Origin: Thiorhodococcus minor
Lineage (GTDB): Bacteria; Pseudomonadota; Gammaproteobacteria; Chromatiales; Chromatiaceae
Length of the DNA: 64,000 nucleotides
Reading direction: 5' to 3'
NCBI RefSeq assembly: GCF_010820565.1
Contig: NZ_JAAIJQ010000025.1
Span: forward strand, 1-64,000
The notes beneath the pieces were generated by a model. The model worked only from the letters and a program-made list of their open reading frames with translations, made no database searches and was not told where the DNA came from. The translations under genes were made by a program, and so were the position numbers. Below, piece after piece: positions 57,105 through 64,000 of the stretch (positions are counted from its first letter, which is position 1; the number at the start of each line of letters is the position of its first letter).

Positions 57105-57528
57105 CTCTCTTTTCTCGCGCTCATCATGTGCGTTGACCGAACGGATGCCGCCGATGGCCAACACACAAGCCGGACCGGCAGCGGGCGAAGCTCACCCAAG
57201 CCTGACGAGCCGTTCGGATACACGCACGCCCAATCTACACGAACCGTGAAGCCATTCGACCATCTCAGGAGGTTGGGCTCGGGGAGATCAAGGATCATGC
57301 TTTGCCAGCGGACGATCGGCGCTTGGGCAGGTCCTTGCGGTGGCGCATGAGGGGCTCGGATCCCAAAGCCGCGCACCAGGAAGCTCCGAGGTGGCGATGG
57401 TGCTTGGTTCTTGGCTGAGCGGTAGAGATCCTGGCGGTCGCCGCGGTTGAGTGTGAGAAAAGCTAGTTTATAGATGGTCTTGCGTCAACAGCGCCGCCAT
57501 AAAAAAACCTTATGGGCGGCATGGCCTT
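57105..57528. other. Gene-free stretch upstream of the RRM gene
   Basis: No frame has support. A hairpin (gccgccat/atgggcggc around a run of A, 57493-57520) lies just past the permease stop and may end that transcript on the minus strand, with its T run in the loop instead of after the stem. Confidence 0.4.
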
Positions 57529-58758
57529 CTACGATGACTTGCGCTGTGCCTGATAGCCGGCATGCTCGATGGCCGCCACGAGCTGAGAGGCGTCCAGCCG
57601 CTCCCCGCGCACCCGGACCAGACCGGCGCGCAGATCGGGATTGGCTTCCTCGACGGCATCCAGGCCTTCCAGCGCCTTCTTGACGCTTGACACGCAATGC
57701 TGACAGCTCATCCCCTGAACCTGTAGGACGAGGTCGCCTTCCTCAGCGAGCGCATCCGCCCGCACCCGCGCCTTGAGCCTTCGGAACGAAAGGAATGCCA
57801 TGAGCCCGAGAAGGACCACGGCCGAGGATGCCCCGAGCCAGTCCAGGCCGGAGGAGTGCTCGTGCGAGGTCATCGGCATCGCCGGAGTGGCGAGCAGGCC
57901 GTCGAACAGGAGCCCGAACAGCACGCTCATCACAATGACCGTCCCCAAGTAGATCAGGAGGATCGATCGTCCGAGCGTCCGGTAGACGGCACCGAAGGTG
58001 GCGACATTGGTTGCCGGCCCCGCCATGAGGAAGACCAGCGCCGAGCCGGCGGGCAAACCGGCCGCAATGAGGGAGGCCGCGATGGGCACGGAGCCCGTGG
58101 TGCAGACGTAGAGCGGCAGCGAGATCGCCAGCACCACAAGCATCCCCAACAGACCCTGGGACCATGTCTGCGAGGCGAAGTAGTCGCTCGGCAGCACCAG
58201 GGCGAGGAAGGCCGCAAGCAGAACGCCAGCGAGAATCCAGAGATCGATCGCCCCCAGGAGATCGATGACGGCATAGCGCAGGACAGGCATCAGGCCGCGC
58301 TCTCGCCGCTCATCGACGCAGGACGGCTCGGGCTGGCGCGCGGCCTCGGGCGCCGTCAAGCGATTGACCAGGGTGCCGCCGACGATGCCCGTGACAAAGG
58401 CGGCAGCCACTTTGAAGAGCGCGAATGGCCAGCCGAGGAAAGCCGCACTCACCAAGATGGAGTCGACACCCGTCTGCGGTGTGCTGATCATGAAGGCGGT
58501 CGTCGCACCCTTGGAGGCACCCTCGTTCCTCAATCCAAGGGCCGTCGGGATGACGCCGCAAGAGCAAAGCGGCAGGGGCACGCCCACCACGGAAGCACGC
58601 ATCACGCTCTTGAGGTCCGGCCGGCTGAGACCGCGGTGGACAAAGCCGGACGGCAGGTAGACGCGCATCATCCCGGCGATCAGGAGCCCCAAGAGCAGGG
58701 AAGGCGACAGCTCGATCAGCACCTGCCAAACGGCCTCGAAAAAGGATTGCGCCAACAT
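57529..58758 (-). CDS. Cu/Zn-efflux-type permease with C-terminal HMA domain
   Basis: A 409-residue membrane protein of the SO_0444/DUF318 permease type: about eight predicted helices, with the conserved PLCSCGVIPTALGLRNEGASKGA and ISTPQTGVDSI motifs. The last ~70 residues are a heavy-metal-associated domain with GMSCQHCVSSVKKAL (C-x-x-C metal site). It is thought to export or handle Cu or Zn; the metal is inferred from related proteins. No metal-responsive regulator is adjacent. It is transcribed alone on the minus strand. Confidence 0.88.
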   Translation of the reverse strand: MLAQSFFEAVWQVLIELSPSLLLGLLIAGMMRVYLPSGFVHRGLSRPDLKSVMRASVVGVPLPLCSCGVIPTALGLRNEGASKGATTAFMISTPQTGVDSILVSAAFLGWPFALFKVAAAFVTGIVGGTLVNRLTAPEAARQPEPSCVDERRERGLMPVLRYAVIDLLGAIDLWILAGVLLAAFLALVLPSDYFASQTWSQGLLGMLVVLAISLPLYVCTTGSVPIAASLIAAGLPAGSALVFLMAGPATNVATFGAVYRTLGRSILLIYLGTVIVMSVLFGLLFDGLLATPAMPMTSHEHSSGLDWLGASSAVVLLGLMAFLSFRRLKARVRADALAEEGDLVLQVQGMSCQHCVSSVKKALEGLDAVEEANPDLRAGLVRVRGERLDASQLVAAIEHAGYQAQRKSS

Positions 58759-58946
58759 GACCGAACCTCACGACAAACCGACCCGACAAACCAGCCTCAG
58801 CCCGGCAAACCACCCTCAGCCGGGCTGCATGACTCACCGACCTCTGACGCGACGGCAGGCAAGCCCCGCAAGCTGGCGGCGCCAGAATGGGCGACGCCTC
58901 GACCAGCCCACTGCCGAAGCGATCGAGACGCGCCCATCGACCGCGA

Positions 58947-59174
58947 TCAGTCGATATTTCCTTTTTCGTGCTGATCGACGAGATATCCACCCAGGGCGCC
59001 GACACCGGCGCCAATGAGCGCACCCTTCCCGGCATCCGCACTCAGCGAGCCGATCAAGGCCCCGCCGGCCGCTCCCATCGCGGCTCCGCTGCCCGCACGG
59101 CTACCCGTCGTCGTTCCGCAGCCCGCCAGCATCAGCAGAGCCACAAGCATCAAGCCAACCATCATCGCTTTCAT
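58947..59174 (-). CDS. Glycine-zipper lipoprotein
   Basis: A 75-residue lipoprotein. The signal peptide MKAMMVGLMLVALLMLAGCG ends in LAGC, with lipidation at the Cys near residue 19. The mature part is a glycine-zipper (GSGAAMGAAGGALIGSLSAD and GALIGAGVGALGGYLVDQ), which forms two close-packed helices in the membrane, as in the YMGG/OmpA-like small lipoproteins. The C-terminus is short and charged (HEKGNID). Its role is probably structural in the envelope; no specific function is known. Confidence 0.85.
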   Translation of the reverse strand: MKAMMVGLMLVALLMLAGCGTTTGSRAGSGAAMGAAGGALIGSLSADAGKGALIGAGVGALGGYLVDQHEKGNID

Positions 59175-59258
59175 CGCAATTCTCCCAATCGTATCGACCG
59201 GCCTAGACCCGCGGCTCGCGCGTCCAAATCCACACGCCTAGAGCCAGAACAAGCCCAC

Positions 59259-59660
59259 TCAGTTCGCGCAGGGATACTTGGCCGCCAGCGCGCGCACCAG
59301 CCCGACGACAGGTTGCTCCGCCATCAGCCGCTTGTCTCCGGAATGGGCGCTAGCCCAGGTCAGAAAGGCCTGCTTGCCATCGGCAATGGTCGCCGTCTTC
59401 GGATAGCAGATCAGTCGCTTCATACGCTTACGGTCGGCAATCGCGTCGTGATACTGCACCGAGGCCTCGATGAAGGCCCGACAGGCCTGATTGGCGACCA
59501 CGTACTCAGCGGCCTCTGCCGGAACCGAGCAAACCTCGTAGAGATTGCTCGTCGTATCGAATCGGAAGGCCGTATCCTCCACGGCACCGGCCATTTGCGT
59601 CGACAATCCCCACAGGCAGGCCGCGCCGCAGACGAGCACGAGCGAAGGCGTTTTCTTCAT
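59259..59660 (-). CDS. Rap1a/Tai-like exported protein
   Basis: A 133-residue protein with a cleavable signal peptide (MKKTPSLVLVCGAACLWGLSTQMAGA). The mature region has CRAFIEASVQYHD, LICYPKTATIADGKQAFLTWASAH and the end LVRALAAKYPCAN, a pattern of spaced Cys residues like the Rap1a/Tai family. Members protect against type VI secretion amidase effectors in the periplasm, but many are orphans with unknown roles. No effector or secretion gene is nearby, so immunity is uncertain. Confidence 0.7.
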   Translation of the reverse strand: MKKTPSLVLVCGAACLWGLSTQMAGAVEDTAFRFDTTSNLYEVCSVPAEAAEYVVANQACRAFIEASVQYHDAIADRKRMKRLICYPKTATIADGKQAFLTWASAHSGDKRLMAEQPVVGLVRALAAKYPCAN

Positions 59661-59868
59661 ACGAATCTCCCTCTTGATTTTGGGTAGTGTCCGGGGTGCG
59701 GGCTTCAGCCACCGCGCCTGCTCCTAAGCAGTGATCGGCCGAGCAGACTGGGACGAAATCGCCAAGGTGCGACGCTCGAGCACGGAGGGACCCAGGCACG
59801 GCGGCGGTGAAAGCCACCTGTTCAGTCTAGCCCGCACAGGCGCGACCGAGGCAGGTCTCGCACCAGAT

Positions 59869-60732
59869 TTACAGCGAGGCCTGCAGCCCCTCGGCCAAGG
59901 AGGGGTATCTCAGCGAGATCCCGAGCGCCTCGCAGACCTTGCGATTGGAGAGGCGCCGCGACTCCCGCATATAGCTCATCATGCCGGCCGACAGCCGACC
60001 CGCGGCTTCGGACATGGGAATGAGCGGCGGGCGCGGCAGCCCGGTCGCGTCCGCAATCTGCAGGAAGTACTCGGTCATGGTGCTGGGATTGCCGTCGCTC
60101 ACGTTGAAGATGGCGCCATCCGCAGCCCTGTCCATCGCGGCGATGCAGATGGTCACCAGATCGTCCACGTGGATGCGGTTGCTGTAGGGGGCTTCTTCGG
60201 CGGCGACCATTGGGGCGCCTTGCTTCAGCCGCTCCAAGGGCAGCCGACCTGGGCCATAGATGCCGGAGACCCGCAAGATCACCAGCTCGCCGCCTGTCTC
60301 TCGGCTCCAATGCCGCAGGGTCTCCTCGGCGTCCAGGCGCCGGCGCGAGCGATCGGCCGTCGGACGCGTCGGCCAGCTCTCGTCGACCCAACGCCCATCG
60401 CAATCGCCATAGACCCCTGTGGTGCTGATGTAGAGGAGGCGCCGCGGCTGACCAGCCCGCTCGAAGGAGGCGACCAGCCGACGCGTGTGCACGTCCTCGA
60501 CGCCCTGAGCAGCCGGCGGCGCCAAGTGGAGCAAGCGCGCGCCTTCGAACGCCCCTCCTGGGGCCTCCTCTGCCGCCAGATCGAGCCGCGTGCAGGAGAT
60601 TCCAGCGGCCTCCAGCCGCGCGCAGCCTTCCGCACTGCGCACGATGCCGGACACCTGCTCGCCACGGTCGAGATATTGGCGCGCGACCCGAGTGCCCACA
60701 TATCCGCAGCCCAACACGATGACTTCGCTCAT
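59869..60732 (-). CDS. NAD-dependent epimerase/dehydratase (YeeZ-like SDR)
   Basis: A 287-residue extended short-chain dehydrogenase fold. The cofactor motif VLGCGYVGTRVARQYLDRG is at the N-terminus, and the catalytic-type YISTTGVYGDCDG and SGIYGPGRLPLERL follow. The Tyr-x3-Lys motif is not obvious, which fits the atypical YeeZ group whose reaction is unknown. The ATG at 60732 is the family start (MSEVIVLGCGYVG); the frame opens to 60843. It is divergent from the reductase gene at 60852, with 119 bases between the two starts. Confidence 0.85.
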   Translation of the reverse strand: MSEVIVLGCGYVGTRVARQYLDRGEQVSGIVRSAEGCARLEAAGISCTRLDLAAEEAPGGAFEGARLLHLAPPAAQGVEDVHTRRLVASFERAGQPRRLLYISTTGVYGDCDGRWVDESWPTRPTADRSRRRLDAEETLRHWSRETGGELVILRVSGIYGPGRLPLERLKQGAPMVAAEEAPYSNRIHVDDLVTICIAAMDRAADGAIFNVSDGNPSTMTEYFLQIADATGLPRPPLIPMSEAAGRLSAGMMSYMRESRRLSNRKVCEALGISLRYPSLAEGLQASL

Positions 60733-60851
60733 TGATCCGATCCACTCCAATCCAATCCGATTCATGCCGGCCCCACCGTCCACCATGCTTGCGGCGCCAA
60801 CACCGCTCGGGACACTATCAGGGGCTGAGTGGCAACTTTGCAAGGGACGAG

Positions 60852-61880
60852 ATGACCGTCAAGATCCAGCTCCTTCCAGAAGGAACGACATTCGAGGCCG
60901 AGCCCGGCGAGACCATCCTCGACGCGGCCCTGCGACAGGGGATAGGGCTGCCCTACGGCTGCCGCAACGGGCAGTGCGGGTCTTGCGCTGGCCACCTGGT
61001 GTCCGGCTGGATCCAGTATCCGAGCGGACTCATCACAGCGCTCGAGGGCAAGAAGGCGGGCACCTGCCTGACCTGTCAGGCCGTTCCGACCTCAGATCTG
61101 GTGCTCGAGGTCGCCCAGCGTCGGGTCCCGGCGGAGATCGAGATCCGCACCCTCCCCGGCCGCGTCGAGCGCAAGGAGCACCTCAATCACGACGTGGTCA
61201 GACTCCTGCTGAAGCTGCCCGAGCAGCAGCGCCTCCAATTCCTGGCCGGGCAGTATGTCGAGCTCAGCCTGAGAGACGGTCGGACGCGCGCCTTCTCGAT
61301 CGCCAACGCCCCGCACGACGACGCCTTTCTCGAGCTTCACATCCGCCAGATCGCGGGCGGTGAGGTCACGCGGCACATCTTCGAGGAGCTGGCGGAGAAG
61401 AGCATCCTGCGGATCCGGGGCCCCTTGGGTGACTTCTATCTGCGTGAGGAGTCGCAGCGCCCCATCATCATGGTGGCTGGAGGAACAGGATTCGCGCCCC
61501 TGAAAGGCATGATCGAGCATGCGATCGAGGTCGGTCTGAAACGCCCGATCCATCTCTACTGGGGCGCGCGCTCCCGGCGCGACCTCTATTTCCCGGACCT
61601 CCCCGGGCAGTGGGCCGAGAAGCTGCCGAGCTTCGCCTTCACGCCCGTGCTCTCGGAGCCTGACGCGGATTGGACCGGCCGGACGGGCTGGGTGCATGAG
61701 GCCGTGCTCCAGGACGCCGGATCCCTCGACGCGCACGAGGTCTACATGGCTGGGCCGCCCGCGATGATCGCGGCGGCGGAAACGGCCTTCCTGGCCCATG
61801 GGCTGGATCGCAACCTGCTGTTCGCGGATGCCTTCACCTACTCCCGATCGCCTACCGGCGAGGCCGGAGACGAGGCCTGA
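60852..61880 (+). CDS. 2Fe-2S ferredoxin/FNR-type oxidoreductase (CDP-deoxyglucoseen reductase-like)
   Basis: A 342-residue electron-transfer protein. An N-terminal 2Fe-2S plant-type ferredoxin domain carries CRNGQCGSC and a later Cys in TCLTCQ, with the FAD domain RAFSIANAP and the NAD domain MVAGGTGFAPLKGM and YMAGPPAMIAA. This domain order is found in the AscD/RfbI-like reductases and in phenol-hydroxylase reductases. In gammaproteobacteria this gene type is often near ubiD, as here. The natural partner is unknown. AGGGACGAG lies before the ATG at 60852. Confidence 0.88.
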   Translation: MTVKIQLLPEGTTFEAEPGETILDAALRQGIGLPYGCRNGQCGSCAGHLVSGWIQYPSGLITALEGKKAGTCLTCQAVPTSDLVLEVAQRRVPAEIEIRTLPGRVERKEHLNHDVVRLLLKLPEQQRLQFLAGQYVELSLRDGRTRAFSIANAPHDDAFLELHIRQIAGGEVTRHIFEELAEKSILRIRGPLGDFYLREESQRPIIMVAGGTGFAPLKGMIEHAIEVGLKRPIHLYWGARSRRDLYFPDLPGQWAEKLPSFAFTPVLSEPDADWTGRTGWVHEAVLQDAGSLDAHEVYMAGPPAMIAAAETAFLAHGLDRNLLFADAFTYSRSPTGEAGDEA

Positions 61881-62035
61881 AGCGCCGCCCGAGCCGACCG
61901 GTCATCCGACGACCTTGCCGCTCTGACCCCATGCAGGCAAACTAGCCGCCTCTCCGCCCAAGCCGCCGGGTGCACCGGGAAGACGACCCCACCTCGGCAG
62001 CCGGCGCCGCGTCTAGAGATCGAGGAGCCCCGCCA

Positions 62036-62683
62036 ATGCGACCTGCCACCCGCGCCGTCACCATCGGCCTCATCGCCATGTTGACGACGGCCTGCACCAC
62101 CGGACGCGTGGCATCGGTCTGGACGGACACGGGGAGCCAGCCGACGCGCTACCACAAGCTCATCGTCTTCGGCGTCACCAACAGTCCCAAGGTGCGCCGC
62201 GCCTACGAAGACAACTTCGTCTCGCGGCTGCGCGAGATCGGCGTCAAGGCAGAGCCGGGGCACGCCTATGTGCCTGACGCGGCGCTGAGTCGCGTCGTGC
62301 GCATGACCGAGGCCGTCTCCAAGTCGGATGCAGATGCCATCATCATCACCCACCTGGTCACAGACGAGCCGGATGCCAAGTCGCCCCTGCCGCGCCTGGC
62401 GCGTGTGCCGGACCACTACCGCAACCTGGTGCCCTACTTCAGCCAGGTCTACATCGACGTCTGCGGGCCCAGCTACTACGCGGATCTCGAGGCCTTGCGC
62501 CTGGAGACCAATCTCTATGATGCCAAGGGCGAGCGCCTCGTGTGGTCGGGCCGCTCCGTGCAGCTCGACCCAAGCTCGGAGCAGACCACCATCAGCGATG
62601 TGATCGACGACACCATCGCGCAGATAGCGCTCGACGGCTACCTGCCCTGGTCCTCAGCCGGACGCCGCGAGCTCGCAGAATGA
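62036..62683 (+). CDS. Lipoprotein of unknown function
   Basis: A 215-residue lipoprotein. The signal peptide (MRPATRAVTIGLIAMLTTACTTG) ends at a lipidated Cys near residue 20. The mature domain, VASVWTDTGSQPTRYHKLIVFGVTNSPKVRRAYEDNF then ADAIIITHLV, looks like a DUF4136-like alpha/beta fold. The start at 62036 follows GAGGAG; the frame is open from 61970. Its last 30 bases overlap the hemD gene on the opposite strand. No specific function is known to me. Confidence 0.8.
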   Translation: MRPATRAVTIGLIAMLTTACTTGRVASVWTDTGSQPTRYHKLIVFGVTNSPKVRRAYEDNFVSRLREIGVKAEPGHAYVPDAALSRVVRMTEAVSKSDADAIIITHLVTDEPDAKSPLPRLARVPDHYRNLVPYFSQVYIDVCGPSYYADLEALRLETNLYDAKGERLVWSGRSVQLDPSSEQTTISDVIDDTIAQIALDGYLPWSSAGRRELAE

Positions 62684-63418
62684 GCGCAGGATCGCCGCGT
62701 CTTCGGCCCGCTCGGCGACGCGGACCTGCTCGAAACCCAGGTCCCGCGCGGTCTTTGCCGTGCGCTCCGCGATGACCACCAAGGGGGTTGCGAGCAGCCT
62801 GGATCGCCCCTCAGGACCGAGCATCTCTGCCAGATTCAGCAGCACCTCGTCACTGGTCGCCATGGTGTAGTCGACGTCTGCCGACCAGCGCGCGAGCAAC
62901 GGCCCCACATCCACGCTCGGCATGACCCGCCGATAGACCTCGGCGAAATGCACCTCGGCGCCGCGCTCGCGCATGGCGGCCGCGAAGAGACCGCGCCCGC
63001 CCTCGCCGCGGACGATCAGCACGCGGCGGCCCCGCATGTCCGCGAGCTCGGGCATCTCCAGCAAGGCCTCGCTCTCGTAGCGATCGCTCGGCACCAGATC
63101 CGGCGCGCGCCCGGCCGCCTTGAGGACCCGAGCCGTCCCACGCCCGACCGCCGCGACCCAGCCGGCCTGGGGCCAGCTGGGATCGGCGCACTGCGCCAGC
63201 GCCTGCTCCACGGCGTTCGGGCTGACGAAGTACATCAGGTCCCAGGGCTCGGCGAGCAGCGCCCGAGTCTGCGGTGTGTCCAGGGACGCGATGGCGATGG
63301 TCGGAAAGCGGATCGCCCGCCCGCCGGCCGCCTCGATGAGCTGGCACAGCCCCTCTGCCTGAACGGCCGGGCGGGTCACCAGGACCCCGCGGCCGCCGAG
63401 ATCACAGGGCGTGCTCAT
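62654..63418 (-). CDS. hemD: Uroporphyrinogen-III synthase
   Basis: A 254-residue enzyme that closes and inverts ring D of hydroxymethylbilane to give uroporphyrinogen III, precursor of haem, bacteriochlorophyll and cobalamin. It shows GVLVTRPAVQAEGLCQLIEAAGG, FVSPNAVEQAL, VAAVGRGTARVL and the C-terminal TSDEVLLNLAEMLGPEGRSRL, typical of HemD (a poorly conserved family). It starts at the stop of hemC, and hemC-hemD is the usual gene order. The C-terminal 10 codons overlap the lipoprotein gene on the other strand. Confidence 0.92.
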   Translation of the reverse strand: MSTPCDLGGRGVLVTRPAVQAEGLCQLIEAAGGRAIRFPTIAIASLDTPQTRALLAEPWDLMYFVSPNAVEQALAQCADPSWPQAGWVAAVGRGTARVLKAAGRAPDLVPSDRYESEALLEMPELADMRGRRVLIVRGEGGRGLFAAAMRERGAEVHFAEVYRRVMPSVDVGPLLARWSADVDYTMATSDEVLLNLAEMLGPEGRSRLLATPLVVIAERTAKTARDLGFEQVRVAERAEDAAILRSFCELAASG

Positions 63419-64000
63419 TCAGTGATCCATGAGGGCGCGCAGGATCTCGTCGGCGCCCTGGCCGAGCAGGTCGTCGGCGACGCGCGTGCCGATCGCCTCC
63501 GCGTCGCTGCGCGATCCCTCGGACTCGGCACGCAGGATGCGCGCGCCGTCCGGGCTGCCGACCAGGCCCTTGAGCTGGAGACGATCGCCGTCGAGCGTCG
63601 CGAAGCCCGCGATCGGCACCTGACAGCCGCCCTGCAGGCGGGCGTTCATGGCACGCTCGGCGCGGACACGGTCGGCGGTATCCGGGTGGTTCAGCGGCGC
63701 GATCAGGTCGTTGACGCGCGGGTCGTCGACCCGGCACTCGATGCCGATGGCACCCTGTCCGATGGCGGGCAGACTGGCGGCCGGCTCTATCCGGCTGCGG
63801 ATGCGCTCGCCGAAGCCCAGGCGAACCAGGCCGGCGGCGGCGAGGATGATGGCGTCATAGTCGCCATTGTCGAGCTTGGACAGGCGGGTGTTGACATTGC
63901 CGCGCAGCGGCTCGATGCGCAGGTCCGGACGCGATTGGGCGATCTGGCACTGGCGCCGCAGGCTCGAGGTGCCGACGCAGGCACCCTGGGGAAGCTGGTC
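63419..64000 (-). CDS. hemC: Porphobilinogen deaminase (hydroxymethylbilane synthase), 5' part outside window
   Basis: The frame is open from the window's end to the stop at 63419, giving the C-terminal ~193 residues. They include [43 protein letters not shown] and [13 protein letters not shown], whose Cys binds the dipyrromethane cofactor. The enzyme joins four porphobilinogen units. It is co-transcribed with hemD, whose start follows directly. The short ATG-initiated frame at 63649 is an internal Met of the same gene. Confidence 0.95.
   Translation of the reverse strand, partial: DQLPQGACVGTSSLRRQCQIAQSRPDLRIEPLRGNVNTRLSKLDNGDYDAIILAAAGLVRLGFGERIRSRIEPAASLPAIGQGAIGIECRVDDPRVNDLIAPLNHPDTADRVRAERAMNARLQGGCQVPIAGFATLDGDRLQLKGLVGSPDGARILRAESEGSRSDAEAIGTRVADDLLGQGADEILRALMDH

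Overview
The window is a stretch of GC-rich gammaproteobacterial chromosome. It most resembles a purple sulfur bacterium (Chromatiaceae); this is inferred from the proteins and from the Calvin-cycle run transketolase-gap-pgk-pyk-class II aldolase, and no 16S or photosynthesis gene is present to prove it. Nearly all of it is ordinary core genome, with one clear integrated element and several patches of intergenic repeats.

Layout. 1-2.1 kb: 3' end of a hexose-6-phosphate mutarotase gene, a truncated IS66-like transposase, and two small genes of accessory type, each with the same terminator. 2.1-6.9 kb: tRNA-Leu(UAA), tRNA-Cys(GCA), proB, obgE, rpmA and rplU on the minus strand, then ispB and tRNA-Pro(CGG) on the plus strand. 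6.8-19.15 kb: a ~12.3-kb element inserted in tRNA-Pro, bounded by 45-bp direct repeats of the tRNA 3' half (6812-6856 and 19109-19153). All its genes run leftward: integrase, an unknown gene, an AlpA-like regulator, a P4-type primase/helicase, a TubC-like protein, a standalone M41-like metallopeptidase, small and large terminase subunits, a Mor-like activator and several unknown proteins. It encodes its own terminase but no portal, capsid or tail gene, so I read it as a phage satellite rather than a prophage. This is the part most likely to be new biology.

19.9-32.1 kb: transport genes (RND efflux pair; BCCT carrier followed by an overlapping 33-residue single-TM ORF; complete carbohydrate ABC importer; MFS carrier). 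32.3-37.3 kb: bacteriohemerythrin, then the methyl cycle: metK, a SAH riboswitch, ahcY and metF. 37.5-46.0 kb: a thioredoxin-fold protein and the Calvin/glycolysis operon; every spacer of that operon contains an inverted or heptanucleotide tandem repeat. 46.2-48.7 kb: a decayed multi-domain CHASE-PAS-GAF-PAS-EAL signalling gene with three frame changes, a stop and an internal deletion.

48.9-64 kb: transglutaminase/DUF2126 protein, CNP1-like protein, oligopeptidase A, UbiD, an RRM protein, a Cu/Zn-efflux permease with a C-terminal HMA domain, a glycine-zipper lipoprotein, a Rap1a/Tai-like protein, an NAD-dependent epimerase, a 2Fe-2S/FNR reductase, a lipoprotein, hemD and the 3' part of hemC.

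Starts were moved inward from the longest ORF where a ribosome-binding site, family alignment or operon overlap supported it. Family names are recognition from sequence; no database search was run.
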